Of a stretch of 64,000 bases of DNA, positions 26,250 through 35,157 are shown piece by piece (the first letter of the stretch is position 1; the number at the start of each line of letters is the position of its first letter). The notes beneath the pieces are model-generated. The model was not told the DNA's origin and ran no database searches. It worked only from the letters and a program-made list of their open reading frames with translations. The stretch is from Allobosea sp. BH3 (lineage in GTDB: Bacteria; Pseudomonadota; Alphaproteobacteria; Rhizobiales; Beijerinckiaceae). The stretch covers positions 372,001 to 436,000 of the forward strand of contig NZ_JAIMCA010000001.1 in assembly GCF_025499465.1 (NCBI RefSeq), written 5' to 3'. The translations under genes were made by a program, and so were the position numbers.

Positions 26250-27251
26250 GTGCTCATCCGCTACATCCTCAAGCGTATCCTGATCATGATCCCGACGCTG
26301 GTGGTGACCAGCGCGCTGATTTTCACGGTGATCAACCTACCGGAAGGCGACTATTTCGAGACGCTCGCGGCCGAAATGCAGGCGCAGGGCGAGAAGGCTG
26401 ATATGAGCCGCATCGAGTTCCTGAAGCAGGAATACGGCTTCGACAGGCCCCCGGTCGAACGCTACTTCTGGTGGGTCGCCGGCCTCCTGCAGGGCGACAT
26501 GGGCTATTCATTCGAGTATCAGCGGCCCGTCAGGGAGATCGTCGGAGATCGCCTGCTGCTGACCATGATCGTCTCCTTCGCCACCATCGTCTTCACCTGG
26601 ATCGTCGCGTTCCCGATCGGCATCTATTCCGCCACGCACCAGTACAGCTGGGGTGACTACGGGCTCACCTTCCTCGGGCTGATCGGCCTCGCCGTGCCGC
26701 ACTTCCTGCTGGCGCTGGTGTTCATGTACTTCGCCAATATCTGGTTCGGCATCTCGATCGGCGGCCTCGTCGATCCGCAATATCTCAACCAGCCGATGAG
26801 CTGGGCCAAGTTCAGATCGCTGCTGGAGCACCTCTGGATCCCGGTCATCATCATCGGCGCCGGCGGCACGGCCGGCATGATCCGCGCGCTGCGCGCCAAT
26901 CTGCTCGACGAGTTGCAGAAGCAGTATTACGTCACCGCCCGCGCCAAGGGGCTCCCACCCGGCAAGGCGCTGCGGAAGTACCCCCTGCGCATGTCGCTCA
27001 ACTTCTTCATCTCTGATATCGGCGACATCCTGCCCTCCATCGTCTCGGGTGCCGAGGTCGTCGCCATCGTGCTTTCACTGCAGACGACAGGGCCGCTGCT
27101 GATCCGGGCGTTGCAGAGCCAGGACATGTATCTTGCCGGCTCCTTCCTGATGTTCCTGTCCTTCCTGACCGTGATCGGCGTGCTGATCTCGGACATCGCG
27201 CTCGCGCTGCTCGACCCGCGCATCCGCCTGCAGGGAGCGGCGACCAAGTGA
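26250..27251 (+). CDS. ABC transporter permease, DppB-like
   Basis: A 333-residue inner-membrane permease with six predicted helices. It opens IRYILKRILIMIPTLVVTSA, the standard DppB/OppB start, and shows the EAA-loop region ARAKGLPPGKALRKYPLR and a C-terminal DIALALLDPRIRL. It forms the translocation pore with the DppC-like partner. The GTG start lies 3 bp after the binding-protein stop. A longer-than-usual segment after helix 1 (FETLAAEMQAQGEKADMSR) is shared with related rhizobial peptide permeases as far as I recall. Confidence 0.92.
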   Translation: MLIRYILKRILIMIPTLVVTSALIFTVINLPEGDYFETLAAEMQAQGEKADMSRIEFLKQEYGFDRPPVERYFWWVAGLLQGDMGYSFEYQRPVREIVGDRLLLTMIVSFATIVFTWIVAFPIGIYSATHQYSWGDYGLTFLGLIGLAVPHFLLALVFMYFANIWFGISIGGLVDPQYLNQPMSWAKFRSLLEHLWIPVIIIGAGGTAGMIRALRANLLDELQKQYYVTARAKGLPPGKALRKYPLRMSLNFFISDIGDILPSIVSGAEVVAIVLSLQTTGPLLIRALQSQDMYLAGSFLMFLSFLTVIGVLISDIALALLDPRIRLQGAATK

Positions 27252-28435
27252 CCGCCGACGCCCTCAAGCATCTGCCGCCCGACGGCGCCCCCCTGCCCCA
27301 TGCGGCATCGAATGCGCCCTTCGAGCCCTATGCCACCGAGGCGATGACGGCCGAGCAGGAGCGCGTCTATCTCGCCTCGCAATGGCAGCTGATGTGGTGG
27401 AAGTTCCGCAAGCACAAGCTTGCCGTCATCTCCGCCTTCGTGATCGTCGCGATCTACGCCATGGCGGCCTTCGCCGAGTTCCTCGCGCCCTATCACTATA
27501 CGACACGCAACACGGACTTCATCCGCGCCCCGGGCCAGAGCGTCCATCTCTTCCATGAGGGCAGCTTCATCGGGCCCTTCGTCTATCCGTATACGATGCG
27601 GCTCAACATGGAGAACCTGAAACGCGAATACGAAGTCGACCGCACCAACCCGCAGAGGCTGCGCTTCTTCTGCCGTGGCGACCGCTACGAGTTCTGGGGC
27701 TTCATTCCCGGCGACCGTCACCTCGTCTGCCCGCCGGAAGGCGGCACCTTCTTCTTCCTCGGCTCGGACCGGCTCGGCCGGGATGTGCTCTCGCGCATTC
27801 TCTATGGCGGGCGCATCTCGCTCTCGATCGGCCTGCTGGGTGTCTCCGTCTCCTTCGTGCTCGGCGTCATCATCGGCGGCATCGCCGGCTATTACGGCGG
27901 CAAGATCGATCTCTTGATCCAGCGCATCATCGAGATCGTGCAGTCGCTGCCGCACATCCCGCTCTGGCTGGCCCTGGCCTCGATCATGCCTGCTTCCTGG
28001 AGCCCGCTCCTGGTCTATTTCGGCATCACCATCATCCTCGGCCTGATGGACTGGACGGGCCTCGCCCGCTCCGTCCGCTCCAAGCTGCTCTCGCTGCGCG
28101 AGGAGGACTATGTCGTCGCCGCCCAGCTCATGGGGGCGAAGCCCGCCCGCATCATCGGCCTGCATCTGGTGCCGGGATTCATGAGCCATCTCATCGCCTC
28201 GGCCACGATCACCATTCCAAAGACCATCCTGGGCGAGACGGCACTCTCCTTCCTGGGTCTCGGTCTGCGCCCCCCGATCACGAGCTGGGGCGTGATGCTG
28301 AACGAGGCGCAGAACATCAATGTGGTGGCGCTCTATCCATGGCTGCTTTATCCGGTCGTGCCCGTGATCGTGATCATCCTCGCCTTCAACTTCCTCGGCG
28401 ACGGCCTGCGCGACGCAGCCGATCCCTATCGCTGA
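27248..28435 (+). CDS. ABC transporter permease, DppC-like, with enlarged periplasmic segment
   Basis: A 395-residue permease. Helix 1 (AVISAFVIVAIYAMAAFAEF) is followed by an unusually long periplasmic stretch of about 100 residues before FFFLGSDRLGRDVLSRILYG, the invariant DppC phrase. The EAA loop is AAQLMGAKPARIIGLHLVP, and the protein ends GDGLRDAADPYR as expected. It pairs with the DppB-like permease, whose stop it overlaps by 4 bp (GTGA). The inserted stretch contains two cysteines (FFCRGDRY and LVCPPEGG) that could form a periplasmic disulfide. Confidence 0.92.
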   Translation: MTADALKHLPPDGAPLPHAASNAPFEPYATEAMTAEQERVYLASQWQLMWWKFRKHKLAVISAFVIVAIYAMAAFAEFLAPYHYTTRNTDFIRAPGQSVHLFHEGSFIGPFVYPYTMRLNMENLKREYEVDRTNPQRLRFFCRGDRYEFWGFIPGDRHLVCPPEGGTFFFLGSDRLGRDVLSRILYGGRISLSIGLLGVSVSFVLGVIIGGIAGYYGGKIDLLIQRIIEIVQSLPHIPLWLALASIMPASWSPLLVYFGITIILGLMDWTGLARSVRSKLLSLREEDYVVAAQLMGAKPARIIGLHLVPGFMSHLIASATITIPKTILGETALSFLGLGLRPPITSWGVMLNEAQNINVVALYPWLLYPVVPVIVIILAFNFLGDGLRDAADPYR

Positions 28436-28453
28436 TTTCTCGACCCCATTCCC

Positions 28454-29596
28454 TTGCACATCGCTTTCCATACCCCGCTCAATCAATTCGACGACGGCGG
28501 CGTCTCGGGTGACCGGCGGATGGCCCGCCAACTCGTCACGGCGCTGGAATCGCTCGGGCACAGCGTCGAGCCTGTGCGGTCGGAACGCGGTTATCTGCGC
28601 AGCGCCGACGCCGAGACACTCTCCCGCCACCAGCAGGAAGCTGCCCGGCTGGGCGAGGAGCTCCTGGCCGGCTATCGCACCGGCAGCCGGCCCCGGCCGA
28701 ATCTCTGGTTCACCTACCACAACTACTATCGCGCGCCGGACCTCGTCGGCCCCGGCATCGCGGAAGCCCTGGGCATCCCCTATGTCACCGCCGAGGCCAG
28801 CGATGCAGAGAAACGCGCCACCGGCGAATGGGCCATCCATACGGCAATCGTCCGGCGCGGACTTGCCGCGGGCGACGTCCATTTCTATTTCACCGACCGC
28901 GACCGCGAGGGCCTCGAGCCCTGGCGCAAAGAGGGCACGGCCCTGCTGGAGCTGCCGCCCTTCATCACGATCGAAGACGATCTGCCGCGCCGTCGCGGCC
29001 ATGCCGGCTCGCCGCGCCTGATCACCATCGCGATGATGCGGGAGGGCGCCAAGCTGAAAAGCTACCTGCACCTCGCCCGCGTTCTCGACCGCATCCGCCA
29101 AGAGGACTGGCATCTGACCATCATCGGAGACGGCAGCCAGCGCGGGGCGGTGGAGGCGGCCTTCGCCACACTCCCGCCTGAACGCATCGCCTGGCTCGGC
29201 CAGATGGAACGCAAGCGGGCGCTGGAGCAGCTCGCCGACCATGATGTCTTCGTCTGGCCGGGCGTGCGCGAGGCCTATGGAATGGTCTATCTCGAAGCGC
29301 AGGCGGTCGGGCTGCCGGTCGTCGCCTTTGACAGCGGCGGCATCTCCGCGATCGTCAAGGCTGGCGAGACCGCCCTCCTCTGCCCCGAGAGCGATGAGGC
29401 GGCCTTCGCCGAGGCGGTGACTGCCCTCTTGCGCGACCAGCTCCGCCGCGAGCGCATGGGCGAGGCGGCGCGCCGGTTCGTGCTAGGCGAGCGCTCGACG
29501 TCCAGCGCCGCAGCGCATCTGGCGAGCGGGCTCGCCATCGCTTGCCGCCACCGCTCCAACAAGCTGAAGGCCGCGGCCGGGCGGGCTGCTTCGTGA
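28454..29596 (+). CDS. Glycosyltransferase family 4 protein
   Basis: A 380-residue GT-B transferase. N-terminal part: HIAFHTPLNQFDDGGVSGDR with a GGVSGDR acceptor loop. C-terminal donor site: LTIIGDGSQRGAVEAAF, FVWPGVREAYGMVYLEAQAV and LPVVAFDSGGISAIV with the family E-x7-E arrangement. It likely transfers a sugar during synthesis of a surface glycan. The start is a TTG at 28454, 18 bp after the permease stop, with no clear Shine-Dalgarno sequence, so translation may depend on coupling. It overlaps the deacetylase-like gene by 4 bp. Confidence 0.85.
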   Translation: MHIAFHTPLNQFDDGGVSGDRRMARQLVTALESLGHSVEPVRSERGYLRSADAETLSRHQQEAARLGEELLAGYRTGSRPRPNLWFTYHNYYRAPDLVGPGIAEALGIPYVTAEASDAEKRATGEWAIHTAIVRRGLAAGDVHFYFTDRDREGLEPWRKEGTALLELPPFITIEDDLPRRRGHAGSPRLITIAMMREGAKLKSYLHLARVLDRIRQEDWHLTIIGDGSQRGAVEAAFATLPPERIAWLGQMERKRALEQLADHDVFVWPGVREAYGMVYLEAQAVGLPVVAFDSGGISAIVKAGETALLCPESDEAAFAEAVTALLRDQLRRERMGEAARRFVLGERSTSSAAAHLASGLAIACRHRSNKLKAAAGRAAS

Positions 29597-30372
29597 CCGA
29601 CGATCCTTGGCAGGCATTGCACAACGAACTCGACCGCTGGAGCCAGAACGGCAGGCAGCTCAGGCTATGGCTGCGGGACGACGACACCGTCGCCCCGAGT
29701 CCTGCTCTCTCCCGCCTGTCCGACCTCGCCGAACGCTTCGACGCCCCCGTTCTGCTTGCGGTCATCCCGCTGCTGGCGGAACCGGCTCTCGCTCCGGCCT
29801 TGCGCGATATGCCGCTGCTGCGGCCCTGCCAGCACGGCACCTGGCACCGCAATCATACCGCGGCCGAAGGGAAGAAATCGGAATTCGGCTCCGACCGTGA
29901 ACCATCCGTCGTCGATGCCGAGATCGCGCTCGGTCGCCAACGGCTTACGGAACTGCTCGGCCCCGCGATCCTGCCCATCTTCGTGCCGCCCTGGAACCGG
30001 ATCGACCCCGGCCATGCCGCGCGCCTGCCGGCGGCCGGCTTCGATGGGCTCTCCTGCTTTCGCGGCTACCGCCTGGGGGCCGACGGCGGCCCTCGTCTCA
30101 TCAACACCCATGTCGACGTGATGGATTGGCAGGGCGGGCGCATCGGCCGCCGTCCGGACGCGCTCCTGGCGGAGATCGTCGCCCGGCTGGCCGCAGAGCG
30201 CGACGCCAGCCGGACGCTCGACACCCATCTCGGCCTGCTGCTGCACCATCGCGACCATGACGAGACGGTCTGGGCCTTTCTGTCCGCCTTTCTCGGCACC
30301 GTCAGCGCCCATCCGGCCGCACGCCTCGTCGATCCGGGCGCTCTGCTGAACGACGCCCCTTTCCCAGCGTAA
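29593..30372 (+). CDS. Polysaccharide deacetylase-like protein
   Basis: A 259-residue protein of the NodB/carbohydrate esterase 4 type found beside glycosyltransferases in rhizobia. Likely catalytic elements are LWLRDDDTVAP (metal-binding Asp motif), QHGTWHRNH (His motif) and FVPPWNRIDP (substrate-groove motif); LLLHHRDHDE near the end may carry the last His. No signal peptide is seen, so it may act on a cytosolic, lipid-linked intermediate. The GTG start overlaps the GT4 stop by 4 bp. N-deacetylation of a hexosamine is the expected reaction, unproven for this subgroup. Confidence 0.8.
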   Translation: MTDDPWQALHNELDRWSQNGRQLRLWLRDDDTVAPSPALSRLSDLAERFDAPVLLAVIPLLAEPALAPALRDMPLLRPCQHGTWHRNHTAAEGKKSEFGSDREPSVVDAEIALGRQRLTELLGPAILPIFVPPWNRIDPGHAARLPAAGFDGLSCFRGYRLGADGGPRLINTHVDVMDWQGGRIGRRPDALLAEIVARLAAERDASRTLDTHLGLLLHHRDHDETVWAFLSAFLGTVSAHPAARLVDPGALLNDAPFPA

Positions 30373-30502
30373 GAACCAGCCACATGAACAAGCCGACGGA
30401 CTTGGATAGCGCCGGGCGCCGGGCTATAAATCAGCAGCGCTGGTTGTTGCGGCGTTCGTCCTCGCCACGAGGTCGTTTGGCGTTTGTGGAGGGCGGCGTC
30501 CA

Positions 30503-31783
30503 ATGATTGCCAACGTCGTCGACCTGATCGGAGCCGAACGGGCGCCGCGCAGCCCCCATGCTCCGCGCGTCCTGATCTACAGCCACGATACCTTCGGCCT
30601 GGGCCATATCCGCCGCTGCCGCGCCATCGCCAACGCGCTGATCGCGAGCTTCCCGCATATCTCCATCATCATCGTTTCGGGCTCTTCGGTCATCTCGAGC
30701 TTTCAGTTCGGCGACGGCATCGACTATGTCCGCATTCCCGGCATCGAGAAGCAGGGTGACGGCCGCTACGAGCCGCACCACCTCAATCTCGATCTCGGCG
30801 ACACGCTGCGTCTGCGCACCGACCTCATCAAGCAGACCGTGCTCTCCTTCGATCCCGACGTGGTGATCGTCGACAAGGAGCCCATCGGCCTGCGCGGCGA
30901 GCTGAAGCCCTCGCTCGACATCCTGCGCCGGCGCGGTGCCCGCATCGTGCTCGGCCTGCGCGACGTGCTCGACGAGCCGGCGGTGCTGCTGGATGAATGG
31001 CGCCACAGTGGCGCCCTCGACGCACTCGACACCTTCTACGACGACATTTTCGTCTATGGGCTGGAGGACATCTACCAGCCGCTCATCGGCCTGCCCGAGC
31101 AGCATCGCTTCGCCGAGAAGACCCGCTATCTCGGCTATCTGAAGCGCGCGGTGCCGAGCCCGATGCCGCCCAACCGCTATCCGCGAATCGCCAAGCAGCC
31201 CTTCATTCTGGTGACGCCCGGCGGCGGCGGCGACGGGGCCGGCGTGATCGACTGGGTGATCTCGGCCTACGAAGCCGACCCGACGATCGAGCTGCCCGCC
31301 CTCATCGTCTTCGGCCCCTTCATGTCGCGCGAGAAGCGCAAGGACTTCGCGGAACGCATCGCGCGCATCCCGAAGCTGGAAGGTCTCGGCTTTGAGCCGC
31401 GCCTCGAACTGCTGATGAACCGCGCCCACTGCGTCGTCGCCATGGGCGGCTACAACACCTTTTGCGAGATCCTCTCCTTCGACAAACCGGCGCTGGTCAT
31501 CCCGCGCGTCCGGCCCCGCCTCGAACAGGCGATCCGCGCCCGGCGCGCCGAGGAGCTCGGGCTGATCGGCATGCTCTACGATCCCTCCGAAACCGGCGAA
31601 GGCGAGCGCGACCCGCTGGTCATGGCCGCAGCCCTTCGCGCCCTGCCGAAGCGCCCCCCACCGTCCCAGGCCTTCATGCCCGATCTGCTGGACGGCCTGC
31701 CCGCCATCAGCCGGGCGCTGGCGGACGACCTGTCGACGCCGGTTCGCGGCCGCGCGCTGGCGCAGACCGCCGCGACGAGCTGA
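30503..31783 (+). CDS. MurG-like glycosyltransferase
   Basis: A 426-residue GT-B protein beginning, after a short N-terminal tail, with VLIYSHDTFGLGHIRRCRAI, an FGxGHxRR nucleotide-sugar transferase start. The C-terminal half has ILVTPGGGGDGAG and the donor-binding AMGGYNTFCEILSFDKPALV followed by RPRLEQAIRAR, as in the MurG/GT28 group. A membrane-associated UDP-sugar transferase is likely. It follows the deacetylase gene after 130 bp, so it may have its own promoter. It is functionally reminiscent of the leftward MurG-like gene at 14047. Confidence 0.82.
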   Translation: MIANVVDLIGAERAPRSPHAPRVLIYSHDTFGLGHIRRCRAIANALIASFPHISIIIVSGSSVISSFQFGDGIDYVRIPGIEKQGDGRYEPHHLNLDLGDTLRLRTDLIKQTVLSFDPDVVIVDKEPIGLRGELKPSLDILRRRGARIVLGLRDVLDEPAVLLDEWRHSGALDALDTFYDDIFVYGLEDIYQPLIGLPEQHRFAEKTRYLGYLKRAVPSPMPPNRYPRIAKQPFILVTPGGGGDGAGVIDWVISAYEADPTIELPALIVFGPFMSREKRKDFAERIARIPKLEGLGFEPRLELLMNRAHCVVAMGGYNTFCEILSFDKPALVIPRVRPRLEQAIRARRAEELGLIGMLYDPSETGEGERDPLVMAAALRALPKRPPPSQAFMPDLLDGLPAISRALADDLSTPVRGRALAQTAATS

Positions 31784-31856
31784 CGCGGGTCACCCGAGAC
31801 ACCTTTCGCATGGCAGTGCTGGTCAAGCCCCGGCCACCGCTTTAGAGGCTGCGCCC

Positions 31857-32045
31857 ATGACCCTGTCCAACACGCTCGTCTCCGTCGCGGTCGGCGCCGT
31901 CGCTGTCGTCCTGCTGCTCGGCCTGGTCAACATGCTGCGCGGGGGCAGCGCCAACACCTCGCAGAAGCTGATGCGGCTGCGCGTCATCCTGCAGTTCCTC
32001 GCCATCATCTGCATCGTCATCGTGCTTTGGTGGCGCAACGGCTGA
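31857..32045 (+). CDS. Twin transmembrane protein (HIG1-like)
   Basis: A 62-residue protein with two hydrophobic helices (VAVGAVAVVLLLGLVNML and LRVILQFLAIICIVIVLWW) joined by a short polar loop GGSANTSQKLMR. This matches the small HIG1-domain or twin-transmembrane proteins often found near cobalamin adenosyltransferase and etf genes in rhizobia. HIG1 proteins associate with respiratory complexes in mitochondria; the bacterial role is unknown. The ATG is the first available start. Confidence 0.85.
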   Translation: MTLSNTLVSVAVGAVAVVLLLGLVNMLRGGSANTSQKLMRLRVILQFLAIICIVIVLWWRNG

Positions 32046-32285
32046 AACACCGCCCCGAAGGCGGCAATTCCGCCTCGACAAGGCTGATGATCGATCAGCT
32101 GTCCCCGCTATCCAGTGACCTCTCTCCAGGGGCGGGCTGCGACACCGAATGCCTCTTGCGAAATCCTCCGGATCGCGAGATTAAGGTATCGTTAATGAAA
32201 TCAGGGCCGGCCCGCGCCGTCATATTCCAAACATGACTCCGTGCGCTTGACTGCCCCGTCCCCGCTCCCACACCGCCGAAGGCCT

Positions 32286-32897
32286 ATGGTTCGCGTCGCG
32301 TTGCTGCTCCTTGCCGGTTGCCTGGTCGCTTCTTCCGCGTCTGCACAGACGCGGTCGCTCTCCAGCCAACCGCTCCCCAGCAACGTCTCGAGCTACGCCC
32401 CGGCGAGCGAGCTGCCAGCCCCGGCCTGGGAAGCCCGCATCGGCGCCGGCCTTGCCAATCCCGGCGGCCGCGAAGGAGGGCTTGCGAATATCGGGGCGGA
32501 GATCATCTCGCCGCGCCTCATCCAACCGACGGACCGGATCGCCGCGGCCTTCATCCCGCGCTTCAACCTGGGCAGCAGCCTGAACGTCAATGGCACGCGC
32601 TACGCCTATGCGGGCGCGACCTGGACCTTCGACGTCACCCGGGACATTTTCGTCGAAGCGAGCCTCGCCGCCGCGTTGAACGACGGCAAGACCGGCTTTG
32701 TCGTCCCGCAGGACCGCCTGAATCTCAGCTGCAACAGCGGCACACGCGAGGCCGCAGCCGTCGGCGTCCGCCTGTCCGACCGCTGGAGCCTCGTCACCAC
32801 GCTCGAGCATTTCAGCTCCGCCGGCTGCGCCAACGGCAATGGCAACTCCAGTCGCGGCCCCGCCAACATCGGCGCAAGGCTCGGCTACACGTTCTAA
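32286..32897 (+). CDS. PagL-like outer-membrane protein (acyloxyacyl hydrolase/lipid A deacylase family)
   Basis: A 203-residue protein with a signal peptide (VRVALLLLAGCLVASSASAQ) and a beta-barrel-like mature part of alternating hydrophobic residues, ending in a C-terminal Phe (ARLGYTF). The segment SLVTTLEHFSSAGCANG carries the HxS pair of the PagL lipid A 3-O-deacylase family; the catalytic acid of PagL is not obvious, as in other alphaproteobacterial relatives. Two cysteines (NLSCNSG and AGCANG) may form a disulfide. I start at the ATG at 32286, which begins the signal peptide; a GTG 15 codons upstream is less likely. Confidence 0.72.
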   Translation: MVRVALLLLAGCLVASSASAQTRSLSSQPLPSNVSSYAPASELPAPAWEARIGAGLANPGGREGGLANIGAEIISPRLIQPTDRIAAAFIPRFNLGSSLNVNGTRYAYAGATWTFDVTRDIFVEASLAAALNDGKTGFVVPQDRLNLSCNSGTREAAAVGVRLSDRWSLVTTLEHFSSAGCANGNGNSSRGPANIGARLGYTF

Positions 32898-32955
32898 GTC
32901 CCTTTCCGGGCGTCTTCGCACTTCCGTCCGCCCCGGCGCACGCTATAAGCGTGAC

Positions 32956-33537
32956 ATGGTCAAGCTCAATCGCATCTACACGCGCACTGGCGACGCCGGC
33001 ACGACCGGGCTGACGACCGGCTCGCGCCGGGCGAAGCACGACCTCCGGGTCACCGCCTATGGCACGGTCGACGAGACCAATGCCTGCGTCGGACTGGCGC
33101 GCCTGCATGCGGCGGCCGAGGATGCCGACATCGAGGCCATGCTCGGGCGGATCAGCAACGACCTCTTCGATCTCGGCGCCGATCTCTCGACCCCCGAAAC
33201 CAGCGAGCCTCTTGCCTTCGAGCCGCTGCGGATCGTCCAGGCCCAGGTCGACCGGCTCGAGGCCGAGATCGACCAGATGAACGAAAGCCTTAGCCCCCTG
33301 CGCTCCTTCGTGCTGCCCGGTGGCACGCCGGCCGCGACCCATCTGCATCTCGCCCGCACCGTCAGCCGCAGGGCAGAGCGCCTGATGACGGAGCTCGCCG
33401 CGACAGAGGGTGAAACGGTCGGTGCGGCCGCACTGAAATACATCAACCGCCTCTCGGACCTGCTGTTCGTCGCTTCCCGCTTCCTCAACGCGAAGGCGGG
33501 CGGCGACGTGCTCTGGGTGCCGGGCGGCAATCGCTGA
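32956..33537 (+). CDS. PduO-type cob(I)alamin adenosyltransferase
   Basis: A 193-residue enzyme that transfers the adenosyl group of ATP to cob(I)alamin to make coenzyme B12. It has the ATP-binding N-terminus YTRTGDAGTTGL, then YGTVDETNAC, the RSFVLPGGTPAATHLHLART stretch around the cobalamin pocket, and INRLSDLLFVASR near the end, all in family order. The ATG at 32956 gives the normal length. It is followed by the rhomboid gene after 8 bp. Together with cobS and cobT in the window it supports B12 synthesis and use in this organism. Confidence 0.93.
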   Translation: MVKLNRIYTRTGDAGTTGLTTGSRRAKHDLRVTAYGTVDETNACVGLARLHAAAEDADIEAMLGRISNDLFDLGADLSTPETSEPLAFEPLRIVQAQVDRLEAEIDQMNESLSPLRSFVLPGGTPAATHLHLARTVSRRAERLMTELAATEGETVGAAALKYINRLSDLLFVASRFLNAKAGGDVLWVPGGNR

Positions 33538-33545
33538 GGCGCGCC

Positions 33546-34244
33546 GTGTTCGTCCCCCTGCATGACGGCGTGCCGCTGCGCTTCATGCGGACCCCCTATG
33601 TGACCTATGGGTTGATCGCCGCCAGCGTCGCCATCTATCTCGCGCTCTGGTTCCAGCCGCAGCAGGACGGCCGACTCGCCGTCATGGCCGGCTTCGGAAT
33701 GATCCCCTCCGTGCTGTTCGGCACGGCGCAATTGCCCGAGGGCCTCCTTCACCTGCCCCCCTGGCTGACCCTGTTCAGCAACATCCTGCTGCATGCCAAT
33801 GTCGCGCATCTGCTCGGCAACATGCTTTTCCTCTGGGTCTTCGGCGACAATGTCGAGGATGCAATGGGTCATGCACGCTTCTTCGTCTTCTTCTTCCTCT
33901 GCGGGCTCGGCGGATCGGTCATCCATGCCGGCATGTATCCGGGATCGGAGCAGCCGCTGATCGGCGCCTCAGGCGCGATCTCTGGCGTCATCGCCTCCTA
34001 TCTGATGCTCTACCCGCAGGTGCGGATCTGGGGCGTTGCCTTCAATTGGATCCCCATCCACGTTCCCGCGCTCTATGCGCTCGGCGGCTGGATCCTGCTG
34101 CAGGCGGGGTCGGCCCTGTTCCAGACGGACGGCAATGTCGGCTGGTGGGCCCATCTGGGCGGGCTTGCCACGGGCGCGGCGCTGACACCGCTCTTCATCC
34201 ACCGCGATGTGCCGCTCTTCGGCCGCAAGCCCGCTCGTGGCTGA
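33546..34244 (+). CDS. Rhomboid family intramembrane serine protease
   Basis: A 232-residue membrane protease with about six helices. The catalytic serine is S142 in GASGAISGV, the general-base His is H203 in WWAHLGG, and the oxyanion region is HANVAHLLGN with H83, H88 and N92. All residues expected of an active rhomboid are present. It cleaves single-pass substrates inside the inner membrane; the substrate is unknown. The GTG start lies 8 bp after the adenosyltransferase stop, a pairing I recall as common in rhizobia. Confidence 0.92.
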   Translation: MFVPLHDGVPLRFMRTPYVTYGLIAASVAIYLALWFQPQQDGRLAVMAGFGMIPSVLFGTAQLPEGLLHLPPWLTLFSNILLHANVAHLLGNMLFLWVFGDNVEDAMGHARFFVFFFLCGLGGSVIHAGMYPGSEQPLIGASGAISGVIASYLMLYPQVRIWGVAFNWIPIHVPALYALGGWILLQAGSALFQTDGNVGWWAHLGGLATGAALTPLFIHRDVPLFGRKPARG

Positions 34245-34410
34245 GGTCGGACCGTGCGCTTTTGCCTCTCCGTCCTGCCTTCTGACGCGTTGACAAGCGC
34301 GAAGGGCCATCGTTACGGTCCCGACGCATTCCGATGGCCGCGATGCCGCCATTCCTGCCGTCTTCGACGGCGCGGCGCGAGGCGCATCTCTTCTGAACGG
34401 TGATCTGACG

Positions 34411-35157
34411 ATGAAGATCTTGGTGCCCGTGAAGCGGGTGGTCGACTACAATGTGAAGATCCGCGTGAAGGCGGACGGTTCGGGCGTCGAGCTCGCCAAT
34501 GTGAAGATGTCGATGAACCCCTTCGACGAGATCGCCGTCGAAGAGGCGCTGCGGCTCAAGGAAGCGGGCAAGGCGACCGAAGTCATCGTCGTCTCGATCG
34601 GCCCGGCGCAGGCGGCGGAGACGATCCGCACGGGTCTTGCGATGGGCGCCGACCGCGGCATCCTGGTCAAGGTCGATGGCACGGTTGAGCCGCTCGCGGT
34701 CGCCAAGCTCCTGAAGAAGGTCGTCGAGCAGGAAAGCCCCGGCCTCGTCATCCTCGGCAAGCAGGCGATCGACGACGATTGCAACCAGACCGGCCAGATG
34801 CTCGCAGCGCTGCTGGGCTGGCCGCAGGGCACGTTTGCATCGAAGGTCGCGCTCGCCGCGGATAGCGTCGATGTCACCCGCGAGGTCGATGGCGGCCTGC
34901 AGACGGTGGCGCTCAAGCTGCCCGCGATCGTCACCACCGACCTGCGCCTGAACGAGCCGCGCTACGCTTCGCTGCCCAACATCATGAAGGCGAAGAAAAA
35001 GCCGCTCGACGAGACCACCGCCGAGACGCTCGGCGTCGACGTTGCCCCGCGCCTGAAGGTACTGAAGACGACCGAGCCGGCCGGCCGCTCCGCCGGCATC
35101 AAGGTGGCGAGCGCCGCCGAACTCGTCTCCAAGCTCAAGACTGCCGGGGTGATCTGA
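34411..35157 (+). CDS. etfB: Electron transfer flavoprotein subunit beta
   Basis: A 248-residue protein opening [20 protein letters not shown], the standard EtfB start, with [14 protein letters not shown] and [24 protein letters not shown] features of the AMP-binding beta subunit and a C-terminal recognition-loop region. It pairs with EtfA to pass electrons from acyl-CoA and other flavin dehydrogenases to the ubiquinone pool through ETF:quinone oxidoreductase. Its stop overlaps the etfA start (TGATG). Upstream, 34245-34410 shows no gene. Confidence 0.96.
   Translation: MKILVPVKRVVDYNVKIRVKADGSGVELANVKMSMNPFDEIAVEEALRLKEAGKATEVIVVSIGPAQAAETIRTGLAMGADRGILVKVDGTVEPLAVAKLLKKVVEQESPGLVILGKQAIDDDCNQTGQMLAALLGWPQGTFASKVALAADSVDVTREVDGGLQTVALKLPAIVTTDLRLNEPRYASLPNIMKAKKKPLDETTAETLGVDVAPRLKVLKTTEPAGRSAGIKVASAAELVSKLKTAGVI

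Noticed and set aside
26927..29242. A 771-codon minus-strand open frame opposite the permease and glycosyltransferase genes
   Set aside because: Same antisense artefact; it spans three well-supported plus-strand genes and has no recognisable motif.
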